NCBI GenBank assembly: GCA_009760855.2
Contig: WPIO01000242.1
Span: 62,001-126,000, forward strand
DNA: 64,000 nt
Direction: 5' to 3'
DNA from: Cristatella mucedo
Taxonomy: Eukaryota > Bryozoa > Phylactolaemata > Cristatellidae
Shown: positions 1 to 38,784 of the stretch, piece by piece
How the letters are laid out: every line of letters begins with the position of its first letter
Position numbering within the stretch: position 1 is the first letter of the stretch
Made by a program: the position numbers and the translations under genes
Notes under the pieces: generated by a model
Database searches by the model: none
Seen by the model: only the letters and a program-made list of their open reading frames with translations
What the model was told of the DNA's origin: nothing

Positions 1-534
1 AATAGGCAGGAAACACATGACTTGCTCGATGCAGGTTTACAGTAACTGATGCATTTTCTGCAACCCATGGATTTGGCACCTTAGAGTTGTTATAAACTTT
101 TGTGAGGACGTACATCAGTCAAACTATGGTTTTTCAGGCCCACCATTAAACTCTGTGGTGAGGCCGTGTGGAAATAAAGTCAAAAAGCTTAAATGATGTC
201 GACACCAGCTACTTGTGTAGATAGATTAAGACAATAAAGATTTACACGAGGCAGGGGTGCTGGCCACATTGCACCCAGACCACAGGTCGGAGTACTGTTG
301 TCTTGCCATGTCACTGCTCATTCCAGACGTAAAATGAAAAGTGACATCCTCCATGGCCGGCCATTTGCGGGCTTGGCTGCAAGATGGCCAATCCAAGTTG
401 GCACCTGACCTTGGGCCAGCAGCTGCCACCTTTCCGGTATCGATTGCTGCCATGAACTGGTCACTGTGGGCCACAGCAGAGGGGCTTCGGACGCAAACGG
501 ATGACAGTCAAAGTAATCATGGTGCAACCTCTGA
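1..534. other. ERK5 3' flank, no further gene seen
   Basis: Open frames on both strands are short and unlike any family I recognise. No clear minus-strand AATAAA was found. Part may be 3' UTR. Confidence 0.4.
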
Positions 535-688
535 CTACCCCCACCGAAGCAGCAGCATCTGCTCGTCCTCAGGCAGACTTCCTCCGGTGGCTACCCGTTG
601 CGTTTGAAGAGGCCGATGTGAGCGGTACCTATACTTGTGTGGGTAAAGTCCAGGCCAATGGGTGTGGCCTGGACTTGACCCAACAGGA
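535..688 (-). CDS. MAPK7: Possible ERK5 terminal exon
   Basis: An acceptor GGATTGCAG|T at 688 restores the frame left by exon 8 (AG+T) and gives 50 residues, ending GGSLPEDEQMLLLRWG before TAG. The acidic/leucine end only faintly resembles the human ERK5 C terminus (ESLQREIQMDSPMLL). Phase compatibility is the main support. Transcript data would settle it. Confidence 0.25.
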
Positions 689-1240
689 CTGCAATCCTGA
701 GCAACAGAAACATATCGCCTAGTGAGCCCACGTATTACCAGGTAGCAGATGGCTAAGCTGCTCTTGAGGTACAAACAAGCCTGCAATACAATAAGCTATC
801 TGCAGCAGCAGCACCACTGTGAGGCTAAAAAAGGGTGACCGACCAGCTGATTCAGGGGCCTCAATAAAATAGCAACAGGCGAGTCATACTGGCTGTAGCC
901 TTACTTGCAGGAAGCAATCAATGACTGGCTGCTGGCAGGACTGGAACACTAGGCCCGGCTCGTGAACGAAATCAAACTAGGAAAGGACCAGGCTGTTTGC
1001 ACAATTAAATTGACCAATGCTTTACTGCCCATGGGTTAGATGGATTCACTTAGTTGCACCAATACGTGGCTACAGTGGAGGCCGCCAGTTGACGTTAGCA
1101 GCTGCTACGGTCCTTTTGCAAACCAGTCAAACTCCGGGGATAAGCAATATAGCGAAGAATCTGCCCCTGTGTTGCTGCAGCTGCTGCTATCGGAATGCTC
1201 GCATGCACGCACTGATATAGCAAAAGGAAGCTGAGCACAC

Positions 1241-27651
<26,411 letters not shown>

Positions 27652-30034
27652 CGCAGCGATGCAGCACCACTCTCCACGAAGGTAAGCAAGGGTGGCGTCA
27701 CGCTGGCTTCCTACAAAGCAGTTAACCAGCTGCATGCTTGCACGTACAGAGCAGCTACCAGTGAGTGACGGTGGAACGTGGAGATAGAGAGCAGGAGGCA
27801 CAGACGGCAAGACAGACAATGTAAGGACGAAATCTGCAGCAGCCGGCTATCGGATTCGAAAGCTCAGCACTGCAGGCAGTCTACAGCACACAGTTCATGC
27901 TGCCGAGCAGCGTAAAGGTATGCTAGAGTGAAGGTCTGCGTTCATGCATAGTCGACGTAAAGCTTGATGTGCACAGACCTCCAAGAAGAAGACTTCGGCC
28001 TGCCTGTATTGGCTGGCTAGGTCAAGATTCAGCCTCACCCATAAAAAGTCAGCCACCTAAATATTGTCTGGCTACGGCCCGTGATTGACATCATAAACTA
28101 CGCTTCAAGCACAAGCACGAGCTGAAGATTTGTACACTAATAATAAAATAAACAATAACAATAACAATGAAAATTTACATCGCTCATTCTGACAGAACTA
28201 AATCCCTTTTTTTCTCGGCTCTTCACTTATGCTGGAAAGAAAATGGCAGTTCAGCAAGAGGCCTGGGAACCGGGCAAGCTGCCCGGCAGAATCCACGAGA
28301 GCAGGCCAATCAACGCCGACTGAGGTGAAAAACCTGCATTCACTTGAAGAAAGAGAAAAAGCAACCGTTAGACTGTTTGGCCATTTGTTCATTCAAATGC
28401 AACCACCGTAAAGCAAGCCAAGAGTTGGAGCAGTGGCAGTAAATGCACCAACAGACCAACAGGCACACTTCGCGGTTGAGCGACAGAGAGGTAGTCTGGA
28501 AAGAAATCTTACAGGGAAGAAGGAACCAGCAGACAGCTCGCTGGTATGCTAAAAGATTGAAGGGCAGACGAACCGAGCAGACAAACACTCAGAGAGGGGC
28601 ACATTCATACACAGGCAGAGAGGGCCTGTAAGCACGAACACGAGCACGTATGATATATTGCACATGCTAGATAAACGTATCTGTATCCACTGGGTGCTAT
28701 TCAGGTCCCAAGTCATTAAAACCTGAGCTGACTGGCAATCTGGGGTGGAGGAAGTGGTGCCGGTGGTGACAATTTAAGAGCAGCACCTAGGGTTGGATGT
28801 ACCCACTGGCTGGTGATGGCACACGGTGTGGCAGCAGCAACAACAGCACCAGCAGCAGCAGTAGCAGCTGCAGAGCAACAGGGGCAGCAGCTGCAGAGCA
28901 GCAGCTGGAGTGGCTACATGTGCTACAGGTGCAGGTGCTTAGCTGGTTTGGTAAATAAATGCAGCTCATCAACAGAAACCAGCAGAAAGACTGGGATGGA
29001 ATGACAATAGTTAAAATGGTTTTTCATGTACATTGTATCGGCATCGTTTATATTGCATTCTGTATGCATCACCTTCATGGGAGGCGGTTTGATGGAAGCC
29101 GGTGGTATTATGGGGAATGTGGGGACACTGACCTGGTGAGAGCAATCTGATGATTACTTACACATTGCCAAGACAACAATAGTCGCTGCTCCTCCAGACA
29201 CCCGTTCGTATTAACTACAGAAAGATAGACCGTGTCCAGTTTGGCCACACTTTTGTGATGCTAGCACACCCGACATCACTGACAGCTTATGCCTGTCCCC
29301 TTCGACACACACAGAACAGTAAAAGGCAGCGCGAGCCTCAGAGGCTGCTGCACACTTCTCACATGCACAATCCAGCACTGCAGAGCGCTGCTCACGGTGC
29401 ACGGGTTCCTCAGCGAGCGCTGCGCTTCGGTGGCTCCGGGTAGGGCTCTGCGGAGCAACGTGGCCACAATTCTAGGCACGAGCCAAGAGCTGCCACGAGG
29501 CTGCCACTGCTCGAACCGAAGAGCATGTCTTACCAACGACCTACGACCGAGGGAGGGCCGATCAGAAGTGCACACGTCGACGGCCGGTGTAAAGAACTGC
29601 AACCAGGAAGAGCTGCCTCTGGAGTGCATATCCATCTCTCCAGCAGTTAGCGAGTGACAACTGCACACAGCTGAAGCTAAGCCGACCCCTGCTGTAGGCC
29701 AGCACACAAGAGTCTGGCACAACTGAGGCAGGGGTAAGCCAGCCTAGATGCCCAGCACAGTCACTCAATAGGGCTGATCTTATATCTAGTTGATAGCCTT
29801 ACACCTGCTATAGCCAATGCCGTGAGCTAAAAATGCCTTGGCACTTCTGCCCTGGTAAAAGGAAATTCATGGTAAACAACAGCTTTGACTTCCGTGTCAT
29901 GTGGAACTGATAGGTTATTGACAAGCTCACGGGTGGCAATTTCGGTCAATACTGCCAATCGTGCCTACCAGCATTCCTACCCATCAGATTCAGTTGGCAG
30001 GAGTCTCTACAAGCTACTCTGAACTTAGCCATGG

Positions 30035-30136
30035 AATAAATAAATAAATAAATCCCAGCTGATTAAACAGCCTCTTTTTGTATAGAATAAATAAATAAAT
30101 AAATCCCAGCTGATTAAACAGCCTCTTTTTGTATAG
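30035..30136. repeat. 51-bp perfect tandem duplication in SINE-D tail
   Basis: The unit 30035-30085 (AATAAA repeats, then CCCAGCTGATTAAACAGCCT, ending GTATAG) is repeated exactly at 30086-30136. Confidence 0.93.
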
Positions 30137-30290
30137 CGATAGAAGAGCTTTTATGGCTATCACCATCGCTTGCAGTGGCGATAAAGAATCGCCCACCGCA
30201 GGAATTGAACCCACGACCTCGGGACCGAGGTCGTGAAAGCAACCGCCTTACCTAGTGTGCCAATGCCCCCAGCACAAACAGACTGCAGCC
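30050..30290 (-). repeat. SINE family D copy
   Basis: Minus strand: head GGGGGCATTGGCACACTAGG, a hairpin in the anticodon-arm position (30212-30235), B box GTCGTGGGTTCAATTCC, body GCAAGCGATGGTGATAGCC, tail GAGGCTGTTTAATCAGCTGG and (TTTA)n. Confidence 0.75.
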
Positions 30291-30687
30291 CCATCGTTCG
30301 TATGGGGGGGGGGTCGGGGCTTGCTAGGGTAATCTGGTGTGCAGCTGTCCAGTTGGCTGGCAGGCAATGGTAAGAGGGGCTGAGGTGAGATGGCACAAAG
30401 CACGAGCAAGCAACTAGATGCCAGGAGCCCTTAACCAACTTTCACTGAGATTCGGCCGGAGCTTAATGTCTGTCACCTGTCAAAAACTAGGACGGCAGTC
30501 ACTGGCAACCAAGAACGTATAAGATGTTGCCAAGAAAACGGATTCAGAACAAGCACATCACGAGAACAATAAAACCAGGAGGGGTGTGCATAGCACAGCT
30601 AGAAACTGGGCAGATCGTCTGCAGCATCTGCTTGATGCGATCGTGCAGGGGAAAACTGAAACAAGCAAATAAATAAAAATATATAAA

Positions 30688-30827
30688 TATAATTCATTTA
30701 TATAGCGCCCCAAGAGAACTTAATCTCTATTCAGGCGCTTCACATATGCCTCAGGGCTCGAGCCCACGACCTCAGTCAGACCTTGGTCGGGGCGAGCACC
30801 TTAACCACTAGACCAAACCAGCTCGGC
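30688..30827 (-). repeat. SINE family C, well-preserved copy
   Basis: Minus strand: GCCGAGCTGGTTTGGTCTAG head, GTCGTGGGCTCGAGCCC B box, tail TGAAGCGCCTGAATAGAGAT, TAAGTTCTCTTGGGGCGCTA, then an A/T-rich end. Best reference copy for the family, along with 10145-10288. Confidence 0.88.
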
Positions 30828-30904
30828 AAGCAAGTGGAGTGTGGAACGCACACCGAGGTTGATTTCTTGAACAAGGACAGGGTGACTTTAATAATAATAG
30901 TAAC

Positions 30905-30975
30905 AAAATAATACATTTGCATAACATCCTCAGAGAGCTGAATCTCTGTATAGGTACTTTACGGATGCTGCATAG
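30905..30975 (-). repeat. SINE-C/LINE-A type tail fragment
   Basis: Only the hairpin tail: ATAACATCCTCAGAGAGCTG, ATAGGTACTTTACGGATGCT. Confidence 0.5.
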
Positions 30976-32734
30976 AAAGCATTACCAAATGACTGGTTTA
31001 ACATCCGCAAACTTTAACGTTTGCAGACAAATGAGCGATTATCAACACAAGCACGAGCGGCAGGTCATCAAAGACCGTGGACCCATGCCCTCTTTCGCCT
31101 TTGTTTGATTCTCTGCTGAGAGAGTGAGCGCACATTGCTTCCAAAAGCCTGCTGCGGCTGCCTCATTTATCAAGAAACACGATGCGCGGCTGCTCCAGCC
31201 CAGTGTCGCGATAACTAACGGATAATCAAAGATAAAAAAGCGGTCCGATCACCAAACGAGCTGTCCTGGAAAGACAATGCTGTTGTTAATAGCCAGCATT
31301 AACTTGTGGGCTACAGCAGACCGCTAACAATAGCCAGATATACTACATTAGCAAGGCTGCTGCTGCATGAACACATTTGAAAGAGATCTCTGCCTCCTTA
31401 ACCCTGACGGCCGGAAAGGTGCAAACAGGGCTGAGATCCGTACTTTAAACTAAAAATATGATTTCGACAGCCTTCACGCCATTACTCGCGATTCGTAACA
31501 GTATTAAAAGCATTCTCTTTAGTCATCAAAATCTTGACTTCGATGGAAGCTCCCAGCACATTAGACGAGTCGGCAGTTAGTCAGTTACACGATGTTAGAA
31601 GCTGGCAAAAATTGTAAGCTAGGAGCCGCTTATGCGTGGAACAGTGAGATCAACGATCCAAACACCAACCACTACCCGACATGAATGCGACTCTAATGTC
31701 AACCAGACCCGACACCGTGCTCGCGAAGCTTGAATATACCTTAGCGCTGACACACGAGGCATGTAGCAGCTAGGTAGTGGCCAGCGAATGAAGTGATCGA
31801 GTCGAACGAAAGGTAAAGCAGCTACGCCATGGGGCGAAGACTGCTGACTACCACGACTGCGGTCGCCCGGCGGCTGCAAGGAATGAACTGGCGCTGCAGG
31901 TCCAAGGATATTTTTAGATATACGAAAACGAGGCCGGGTTAGGGATCGCCCTTCTCCCGGCGCAACAGAGCCTGTGGGGCTGCGGAGCTCCGGGGGGGGG
32001 GAGAGGGAGGGCCGGGGAGGGCGGGATGGAGAGGGCCAGTGCCTCGAAGCGCTGCTACTGAGTCACATAAGCTGCTCCCCAGTGCATTTTGGTATGGCAC
32101 CGATAGCAGAGCAGGGCGAGAACCCAAGATTGCCCAAATCGTGCACATAACGTACTGTGGTTTATTTGACAGCTCGAGTGGGTCCCACAGTTACAGCTAC
32201 GAAGCTAGTCTGATCAAGTATCGAACTAGCAATTATCTATCTACTGTAGATTATAATGAGAGCGATTCGCCAAAATGCATAATTCAGGAATCGCTGATCC
32301 AAGCATTCATAAACAAGGTCTAATTATATCTGCCTAAATGTAAATATGTCGGAGCCAACATGTTAATACAAGAAACATGGATAAAAAAGTGCCCTGCATC
32401 TTTTGAGACATTTGGCACATTTCTGAAATGCATAGTAATGAATCTGTTGGATACCCCGCGAAGCGGTTTGGCTCATTTTAGCTGAAAACGTGACCTTGAC
32501 TTTTACAGGTCATCGGAAGGTCAAAGTGACACTGGTTGCATCAAGAGATAGATAATATTGCCCTTGTTGTTTGTGCTAATTTTGATGCCGGCCGTTCATT
32601 TGGTATTTGGGAAGTATCGATAAATGTGCTGATAGAGAGATAACTCCTATAGGGTGGGGCATAACTCCCCATTCCCTAAGATTTTCCCCTTAAGCAGGTC
32701 AGCATCAGTTCCACAACCCCCGCCTACGGCTCAG

Positions 32735-33148
32735 CTAATACGGCGTCGTTTATTCCCAGAGCCAGATCACTTCCTGCTATGGGCACAGTGTCCATAGCAG
32801 GCTGCTATACATGGTCACGAGCGTCTGTTTATATTTTCGGTGAGTAAACAAGTTTTGAGATATCTTTTCTGCTTAGATTTTTCCAGAAAACTTTCACACT
32901 AAACGCTAAACCCTAAACCCAAAACCTAGAAAATAAAAAAATACAAAATCCAACCACTTACGCCCTAAAACGTAAGCCCACAAAAATCACAAGCCCTAAG
33001 CACAACCCTAAGCTAAAGAGACTTTTCAAAACGTATTTATTTATCTTAATTATAAACAGGCGCTGGTGAACATCTTTAACAGCCAGCTATGGGCACTGTG
33101 TCCATAGCTGGAAGTGAGCTAGCTCTACAAAAAACGACGCCGTATTAG
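32735..33148. mobile_element. 414-bp foldback (inverted-repeat) element
   Basis: The outermost 17 bases CTAATACGGCGTCGTTT at 32735 recur exactly inverted at 33132-33148. The arms remain alignable for about 140 bases each (for example AGATCACTTCCTGC vs AGCTCACTTCCAGC, and GTTTTGA...GCTTAG at the inner ends). Each arm has its own hairpin (32773-32801; 33083-33111). The core is A-rich with CCCTAA-like repeats. No ORF and no clear target duplication, so it is probably a non-autonomous MITE/foldback element of unknown superfamily. Confidence 0.8.
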
Positions 33149-33207
33149 TTGTAAGGCTGCTTTTCTCGTGCCTTCAGGAACTGTACAAGCAGGCATGTCA
33201 GTTGTCT

Positions 33208-33305
33208 TGGCGCCCTAAGAGAACTCACTCTCTATCCAGGCGCTTTAACAATGTGCAGGACTTTGGCCCCCTACCTTGGTCGTGGCAGACTTTGCGAGCT
33301 GATCT
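33208..33305 (-). repeat. SINE family C, diverged copy
   Basis: GCGCCCTAAGAGAACTCACT, ATCCAGGCGCTTTAACAATG, then CTTGGTCGTGG and GAGCTGATCTAAT head remnants. Confidence 0.55.
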
Positions 33306-33624
33306 AATAACTGCACGCCTCTTTCCAACCGAAAGGCAAACGTATGCCTTCGTCCTCTGTCGCTCTGTATTTTGAAATAATAAAATATTAGTAGCTTACC
33401 CATCAGCCTGATCTACGAAGCGCTAAACTTCCCAAAAGGGATATCGTAGCTCGACGGCGAAAGATAATAGTGTCGCCATTAATAACATGGCGTAGCACGC
33501 CCACGAGAGGCTGCTGGCCGTTAGCACCAGCTCATTCGCAACTACCGAGCTGTTTGCTCAGTCTTTAAGGCTAGAATAGAAAAGCGGAGGGGAGACCAGG
33601 AGCAAGTGATAGTTATAGCAATAC

Positions 33625-33700
33625 GATATGTGTATGGCGCCCTCAGAAAACTAAATCTCTTTCTAGGCCCTTTACATGTGCTGTAAGGGAAGCTGTTGTA
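33625..33700 (-). mobile_element. LINE-A tail fragment
   Basis: GCGCCCTCAGAAAACTAAAT and TCTAGGCCCTTTACATGTGC only. Confidence 0.55.
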
Positions 33701-33844
33701 TGCACATCGAGGATAAATGAATGCAATAAATTGAGGTTGTATCGTCAGTCGGGCTTTTAAAATGCTAAGCTCCTCAAGAGAACATTTTAGTACCTTGAAA
33801 AATTGTTCACGCGTCGCGTTTGTCCTAGAGAATTATTAAGAATA

Positions 33845-33920
33845 ACAATAATAATGCACTTCATAAAGCGCCCTCAGAGAACTCAATCTCTTTCTAGGCG
33901 CTTTACATTTGCTGCAAAAA
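33845..33920 (-). mobile_element. LINE-A tail fragment with ATT repeats
   Basis: AATAATAATGCACTTCATAA, GCGCCCTCAGAGAACTCAAT, TTCTAGGCGCTTTACATTTG. Confidence 0.7.
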
Positions 33921-35374
33921 GAATTCAAGCCACGATTACTGCAAATACAAGCTTGCGTCATGCCAGCTCATTCAATTTGACAGACGTATACAAATTAAAC
34001 ATTTTTTAATAGCAACCATTACACTTCTTCGAGTCAATGTATCAGTATGTTGCCATCATGGTGAACTTTGTGGCAGTCGCACGCCGAACTCAGTTCAAGC
34101 TGCAGCTGATCAATAGAATGAGAATACTCGGCATCATATTTCCGGTGCTTGTTACCGGTGGGCAAAGAGTTATCCACATAGGTGATATCAACAGCCAAAG
34201 AACTCAGTCTTTGTTCGAACTCATTCCTCGACTATACTGTCCTTTTGAGGTCCTCAGTAATGGCCTAGTCATGCTATATCTATTCTGAAGCCATAACCAT
34301 ATCGAGGCAGTGCCAAAAAAACTGTAAAATTAGCTTTGATATTTTCTAACTCGTAGTTTTTACCTAGATCACGAGATTGCATCAGAGCCGTGAGGCCCAT
34401 TCTCTGGATACGGTTAAAATAGGCATCTTGCATCCTCAAATACCTTAGGAGGAGGCTAATTTGGACGCCACCAATAGCGAAACACTCCCTTTCCCAACAA
34501 CGACATTACTGTTACTCATCCGTAGACATCCGTAGACATCTGGTGACAGGGAAAATAAAGTCACCAACTCTCGTTAAGCTTCATTTGCATGTCGGCGGAT
34601 ATAAAAATGTGCTTGTGTTGATACGAAAAACGTATCCAACCTTCAGCTCCGAAGCTATTTCGGCCGCTGGTCTGTTGTAAGCGATTTAATGCGGTCCCGG
34701 CTGACAGAGCGACCACACCTTACCGATAGCCAACAGGCTGTCATTCTTTTCCCATGCAGTTGGACGAGTGGGTCCAACGGTGCTTGCCCGGACCGATGCT
34801 GCAGCTGTCGGTTGCTGCTCGGTTTCTGCTTGGCTCGGAGGTAAGTAAGTACACTCGTAATCAGGCCGCAAGTGTTCTCGCTCTGCAGCTAACGGCTGAG
34901 CTGTTGGGCTGTAGCCTTCCCCTGCGGTAGACTTTCTGAGCCTTCTCTTTTAATCCTGCACACATTTTTAACCCTAGACAGCTGAACAGGCTCCCGACAG
35001 ATCAGCAGTTCTTTCAAACCCCAACTACATGTTTAGCAAGGTAGCATCTATGGGTGAAGAAACGCACGTTCATTCCTTTCAAGCAGCTCTTCAAACTTCT
35101 GTTTTATTCTAACCCACTACCCCATGTGGGTAAACAAAAATTGTCGTCACCTCCAAGATCTACCAGCAGGGCAATAAGGGTAGGATTCTGTTGAGCAAGC
35201 ACATTTTAGGAATTACTGAGACCGATCATCCGGCCGAACCTCCCCAGCTCCCCGCCGCTCCACTTCCGAAGGCAGAGGATTGCCAACAGTAGCGTCTCCT
35301 GCGAACACTTGGAGATGACTCGTTTTACGTTCTCTCGTTCTTCGCACATACCTGCGTACACACGTCGACGGGAG

Positions 35375-36085
35375 GCTATAATAATAATAATAAAAATAAT
35401 AATAATGCACTTGATAAAGCGCCCTCAGAGAACCTAATCTCTTTCTAGGTGCTTTACATTTGCTGCCAAGGGAAATGCAATTTAATGGTGAGTAAAATCA
35501 TGCTTGATAAACAAGCAAAATGAATAACATGGTTAGGGGTGACATGCACAGGGTCATCATGCAAATGTGGTTAGTGGCAGCATGCACAGTGTGAGCACGC
35601 ATAAACACATGAAGGACGAATCACAGGGACCCACTAAATGCTGTCCTAAATAGGTGTTTTAAGTTCTTTTTAATAGTGGTCAGGTCAGGCGATGTTCTGA
35701 CGCAGGTTGGGAGTGAGTTCCAGGCTTTGGGAGCATACGAACTAAATGCACGGTCTCCAAAGGATTTCAGGTTTGTACGAGGTATTGGTAGACTGTTGAA
35801 TTCCGAAAAGCGGATGGTACGATGCTTGGCCTGGTGGGGGAGTAGATCTGATAGATAGGCTGGAGCCATAGAATGAAAGGACCTAAAAGTGAGTGACAAA
35901 ACCTTGAAGTCAATCCGTTGCTTGACTGGGAGCCAGTGCAGGTCGGCGAGAAGTGGTGTAATGTGGCAACTGCGACGCTCACGGCAGACAAGCCTAGCTG
36001 CCGAGTTTTGCACCGGCTGCAATCGGCCGATCGCATTTGCTGGTAGGCCAGTAAGCAGTGAGTTGCAGATGTCGTGATGGGATAT
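35375..36085 (-). mobile_element. LINE family A 3' fragment
   Basis: ATT tail, 3' UTR and about 155 codons of open C-terminal RT sequence: ICNSLLTGLPANAIGRLQPV, LLADLHWLPVKQRIDFKVLS, SYAPKAWNSLPTCVRTSPD. 5'-truncated. Confidence 0.85.
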
Positions 36086-37514
36086 ATATATATAGAGCTC
36101 TCTCACGCCCGGCGACGTTTAACTTCGTGCCGCTCCCGAGACTCGCTGTCACCTACTAGTCGATAGTCGCAGGAGCCACAGCCGCACAAAAATCCACAAG
36201 GAACCCGTGGTGGGCGGATGAGCCCGTTTGACGGTCACTAAGTGACAGCGAGCTTTCACAGGGTTACCGGCAGACTGCCTAAAACCTATGCCGCACGCCG
36301 CACGTTTAGGTAGAACAACTTGGCTCAAAGGACAGCTGAATTCAATGCGTTGCATTAACATCATGCTGTTCTTATTAAACTTGGCTCGTCAATTAAGCGA
36401 CCAACCTTAATTGTAAATTTGTCCCTGAAAACCAAAGTCTCAATTAATGACCGTTTGTATGCTGATTACCCTTCTTCACAGCTTTTCTTTTACTGTCAAT
36501 CCGTGTTTATTATTATTGGTTCAGCGATCATAGGTATCTAGGAAAACCTGTTTAATTCAGAACTTTATTATGTAGCTGCGAAGCTCACGGGCTCGAATTC
36601 TCGATTTCTGTGAAGCCTTTTCCCTTAATTACCAGTTGATGCTGTACTGAAAAGCTAATTTTGACTCTTTGTCCAGCGAATTGGTACCGATGTACTACTA
36701 CTTCATACATAAAACTTGTAGCTCAGAAGTGCCAAAGTATTTAAGGTATCAGATTACTCTAAATAGACGCATGAACCGCTTGCTGCTTTGGCGACACGTC
36801 GGTTAGATAAGTCTGCATGTCCACGAGTAGTTCCTTTTCGATTTCACATTTAAATCCACTCACAAATCAGAGCTTCTTTTAAATGCGAATTTAAGTTTAT
36901 ATAATCAGACCTCATGCTCAAACGAGACTCATGCGATAGGATCACACACGAATTACCGCTCAGGATGCATTTTTCAGGGGCAGCTACTGAGGCCCTATTT
37001 AGGCATGCCTGGCATTGACTAACTGGAAACTGCCCCCCTTAATGTCACGCCCAATTTTTTGTACCGCTTCTTCTCTAGATGATATTGGGGGCCTTTTGAC
37101 TAGCCTTAAATGATTTCTTTCGCTTCTATCTGATGTCACCTGGCACTAGCTGTCAAACTGTTATATGTACAAAGACTTGCTATACAGCAACCAATGTATC
37201 TACGTTAGTGTGCCTACGTTTAGTAGTTACCGAATGGCCCATTAGGAGTTCTTTTCCCATAGGCTGCGCGGTGTCGCAGCCTATGTGCCGAGCGACTGCA
37301 CGGTAGCCTTCACCCTAGAAGAACGGATTCAGTAATCTTCTTTGAGCTGTCTGCAAACAGATCAGCCGACCCCTACTTACCCACAATGCCTCCAGCATCC
37401 GGATGAGTGATATGTACCTTCTGTCCAAGCTTGGGCCGACAACCGAGCTATCTTCTCTCTCCATACCTCTTAGCACAGACGGAGACGGCAGTGATTAGCT
37501 TCTACAGGTATGCT

Positions 37515-37529
37515 TACTCTCTCCCTCTC

Positions 37530-37599
<70 letters not shown>

Positions 37600-37600
37600 A
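37515..37600. repeat. (CT)n microsatellite
   Basis: About 85 bases of nearly pure CT repeats. Confidence 0.93.
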
Positions 37601-37927
37601 ACACTCTCGTCTGGCCACTTATCATTCGCTCCTCCCCCAACGGTTAAAGAACTAGACATGGTGAAACTATGCAGAAATCTAGGCTCTTCATACACAACGA
37701 TGACGATGTCTGACTACGATGGCTCGTTTCAGGCTCTACCGTGCCGCCTCTGCGATATATGGGCGCCCGTGCACCCTCGACAAAGGAGCACCGCTTGCTC
37801 TTCCTCAGCCGCTGGATGGCTCGGCTATCCGAACAAAGGCGACGATCCAAGTTGTGTGGGGTTAAATGGAAATGCACGAGAACTCTTCTGCTTTGTATTA
37901 TCATAAATTAGATCGGAGTTGCTGTCA

Positions 37928-38185
37928 TCAACCGTTCCACCGCGACGGCGAAAATATGGACTGTAATTTCAACGAAAAAGAGATGGCCATTCGCTTTCGG
38001 CGCCTGTTTAGATCGGGTACGAGCCTAATTACTTCTGCAAGTCGGCAGGAGAGGCCTGGGTTTCTCATAAATGCTCGCGGCGCTTTACTGCCGACCGCGT
38101 TGGCACCCGAAGCCACTCCATTGGCACTAGCCTCGGCGCGATGCTCAGAGCCGGACACTTCGTCCATCACGCCTGCTTTATCCAT
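37928..38185 (-). CDS. Orphan ORF, weak candidate
   Basis: 85 codons starting MDKAGVMDEVSGSEHRAEAS and ending SIFSPSRWNG, with a stop five codons upstream. Mixed hydrophilic composition without obvious simple repeat. I do not recognise it. A plus-strand ORF of 126 codons covers the same bases, so at most one is real. A cryptic donor (GAA|GTAATT) could make it a first exon. Confidence 0.15.
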   Translation of the reverse strand: MDKAGVMDEVSGSEHRAEASANGVASGANAVGSKAPRAFMRNPGLSCRLAEVIRLVPDLNRRRKRMAISFSLKLQSIFSPSRWNG

Positions 38186-38784
38186 CTCACGTTTGCTTTA
38201 TCTATGTCGCACTTGCTGCTCATGCATACGTCGGGTTGTTGCTTAGATGCATCTCATTCAGCTGCCTCGTGGTGTTTCTGCCAAGGGCGGGATGTAACTA
38301 CTTCGAGTGCTCTACCCCTGCCGCCCGGTAATACCAGCGATAAGCGTCAGGCATGTCTAGGTCCTGAACCACTCTGTTACGGCCTTGCTGGATATTACTC
38401 CTGCATGATGTGGCAATTAGGAATTGACTCAACAAGATCGGGTCAATGAGTACGGGCAGCTGGCAACCCACAAGCACGATTTCTGAGCCTTGCAACCAAC
38501 TACTGTAGACGACCTTGCAGTCGAGAGCAGGACTATAGCTGTCATCATCAAGGTGAAGTTATTCCGATTGCGAACAACTTGGATGCAATCGAAAATGTCC
38601 CAGAAAGCAAGATCATAAAGTTTGTGGACTTTTTGAACGACCTTCTGGCAAATGTCTTGTGGATGCGATCAGGCCTTGCTACCTAACAAGCAAGTGGTGT
38701 CAAGAAGCTCTTTGTTGCAGTGGAGTTACCGGAAGCTCCGAGTCAGCGACGAATTTATGGGCAACGCTTTGCTATATAACTTAA

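Noticed and set aside
29276-29722. Overlapping 148- and 122-codon ORFs on opposite strands
   Set aside because: Unrecognised, mutually exclusive, and not linked to either host gene.
30180-30260. tRNA gene
   Set aside because: It has A/B-box-like parts but no closing acceptor stem, and it continues into a SINE-D body seen elsewhere.
34037-34288. 83-codon plus-strand ORF and an antisense open stretch
   Set aside because: Neither strand matches a known family; adjacent to LINE-A tails, so possibly repeat-derived, but I cannot support a call.
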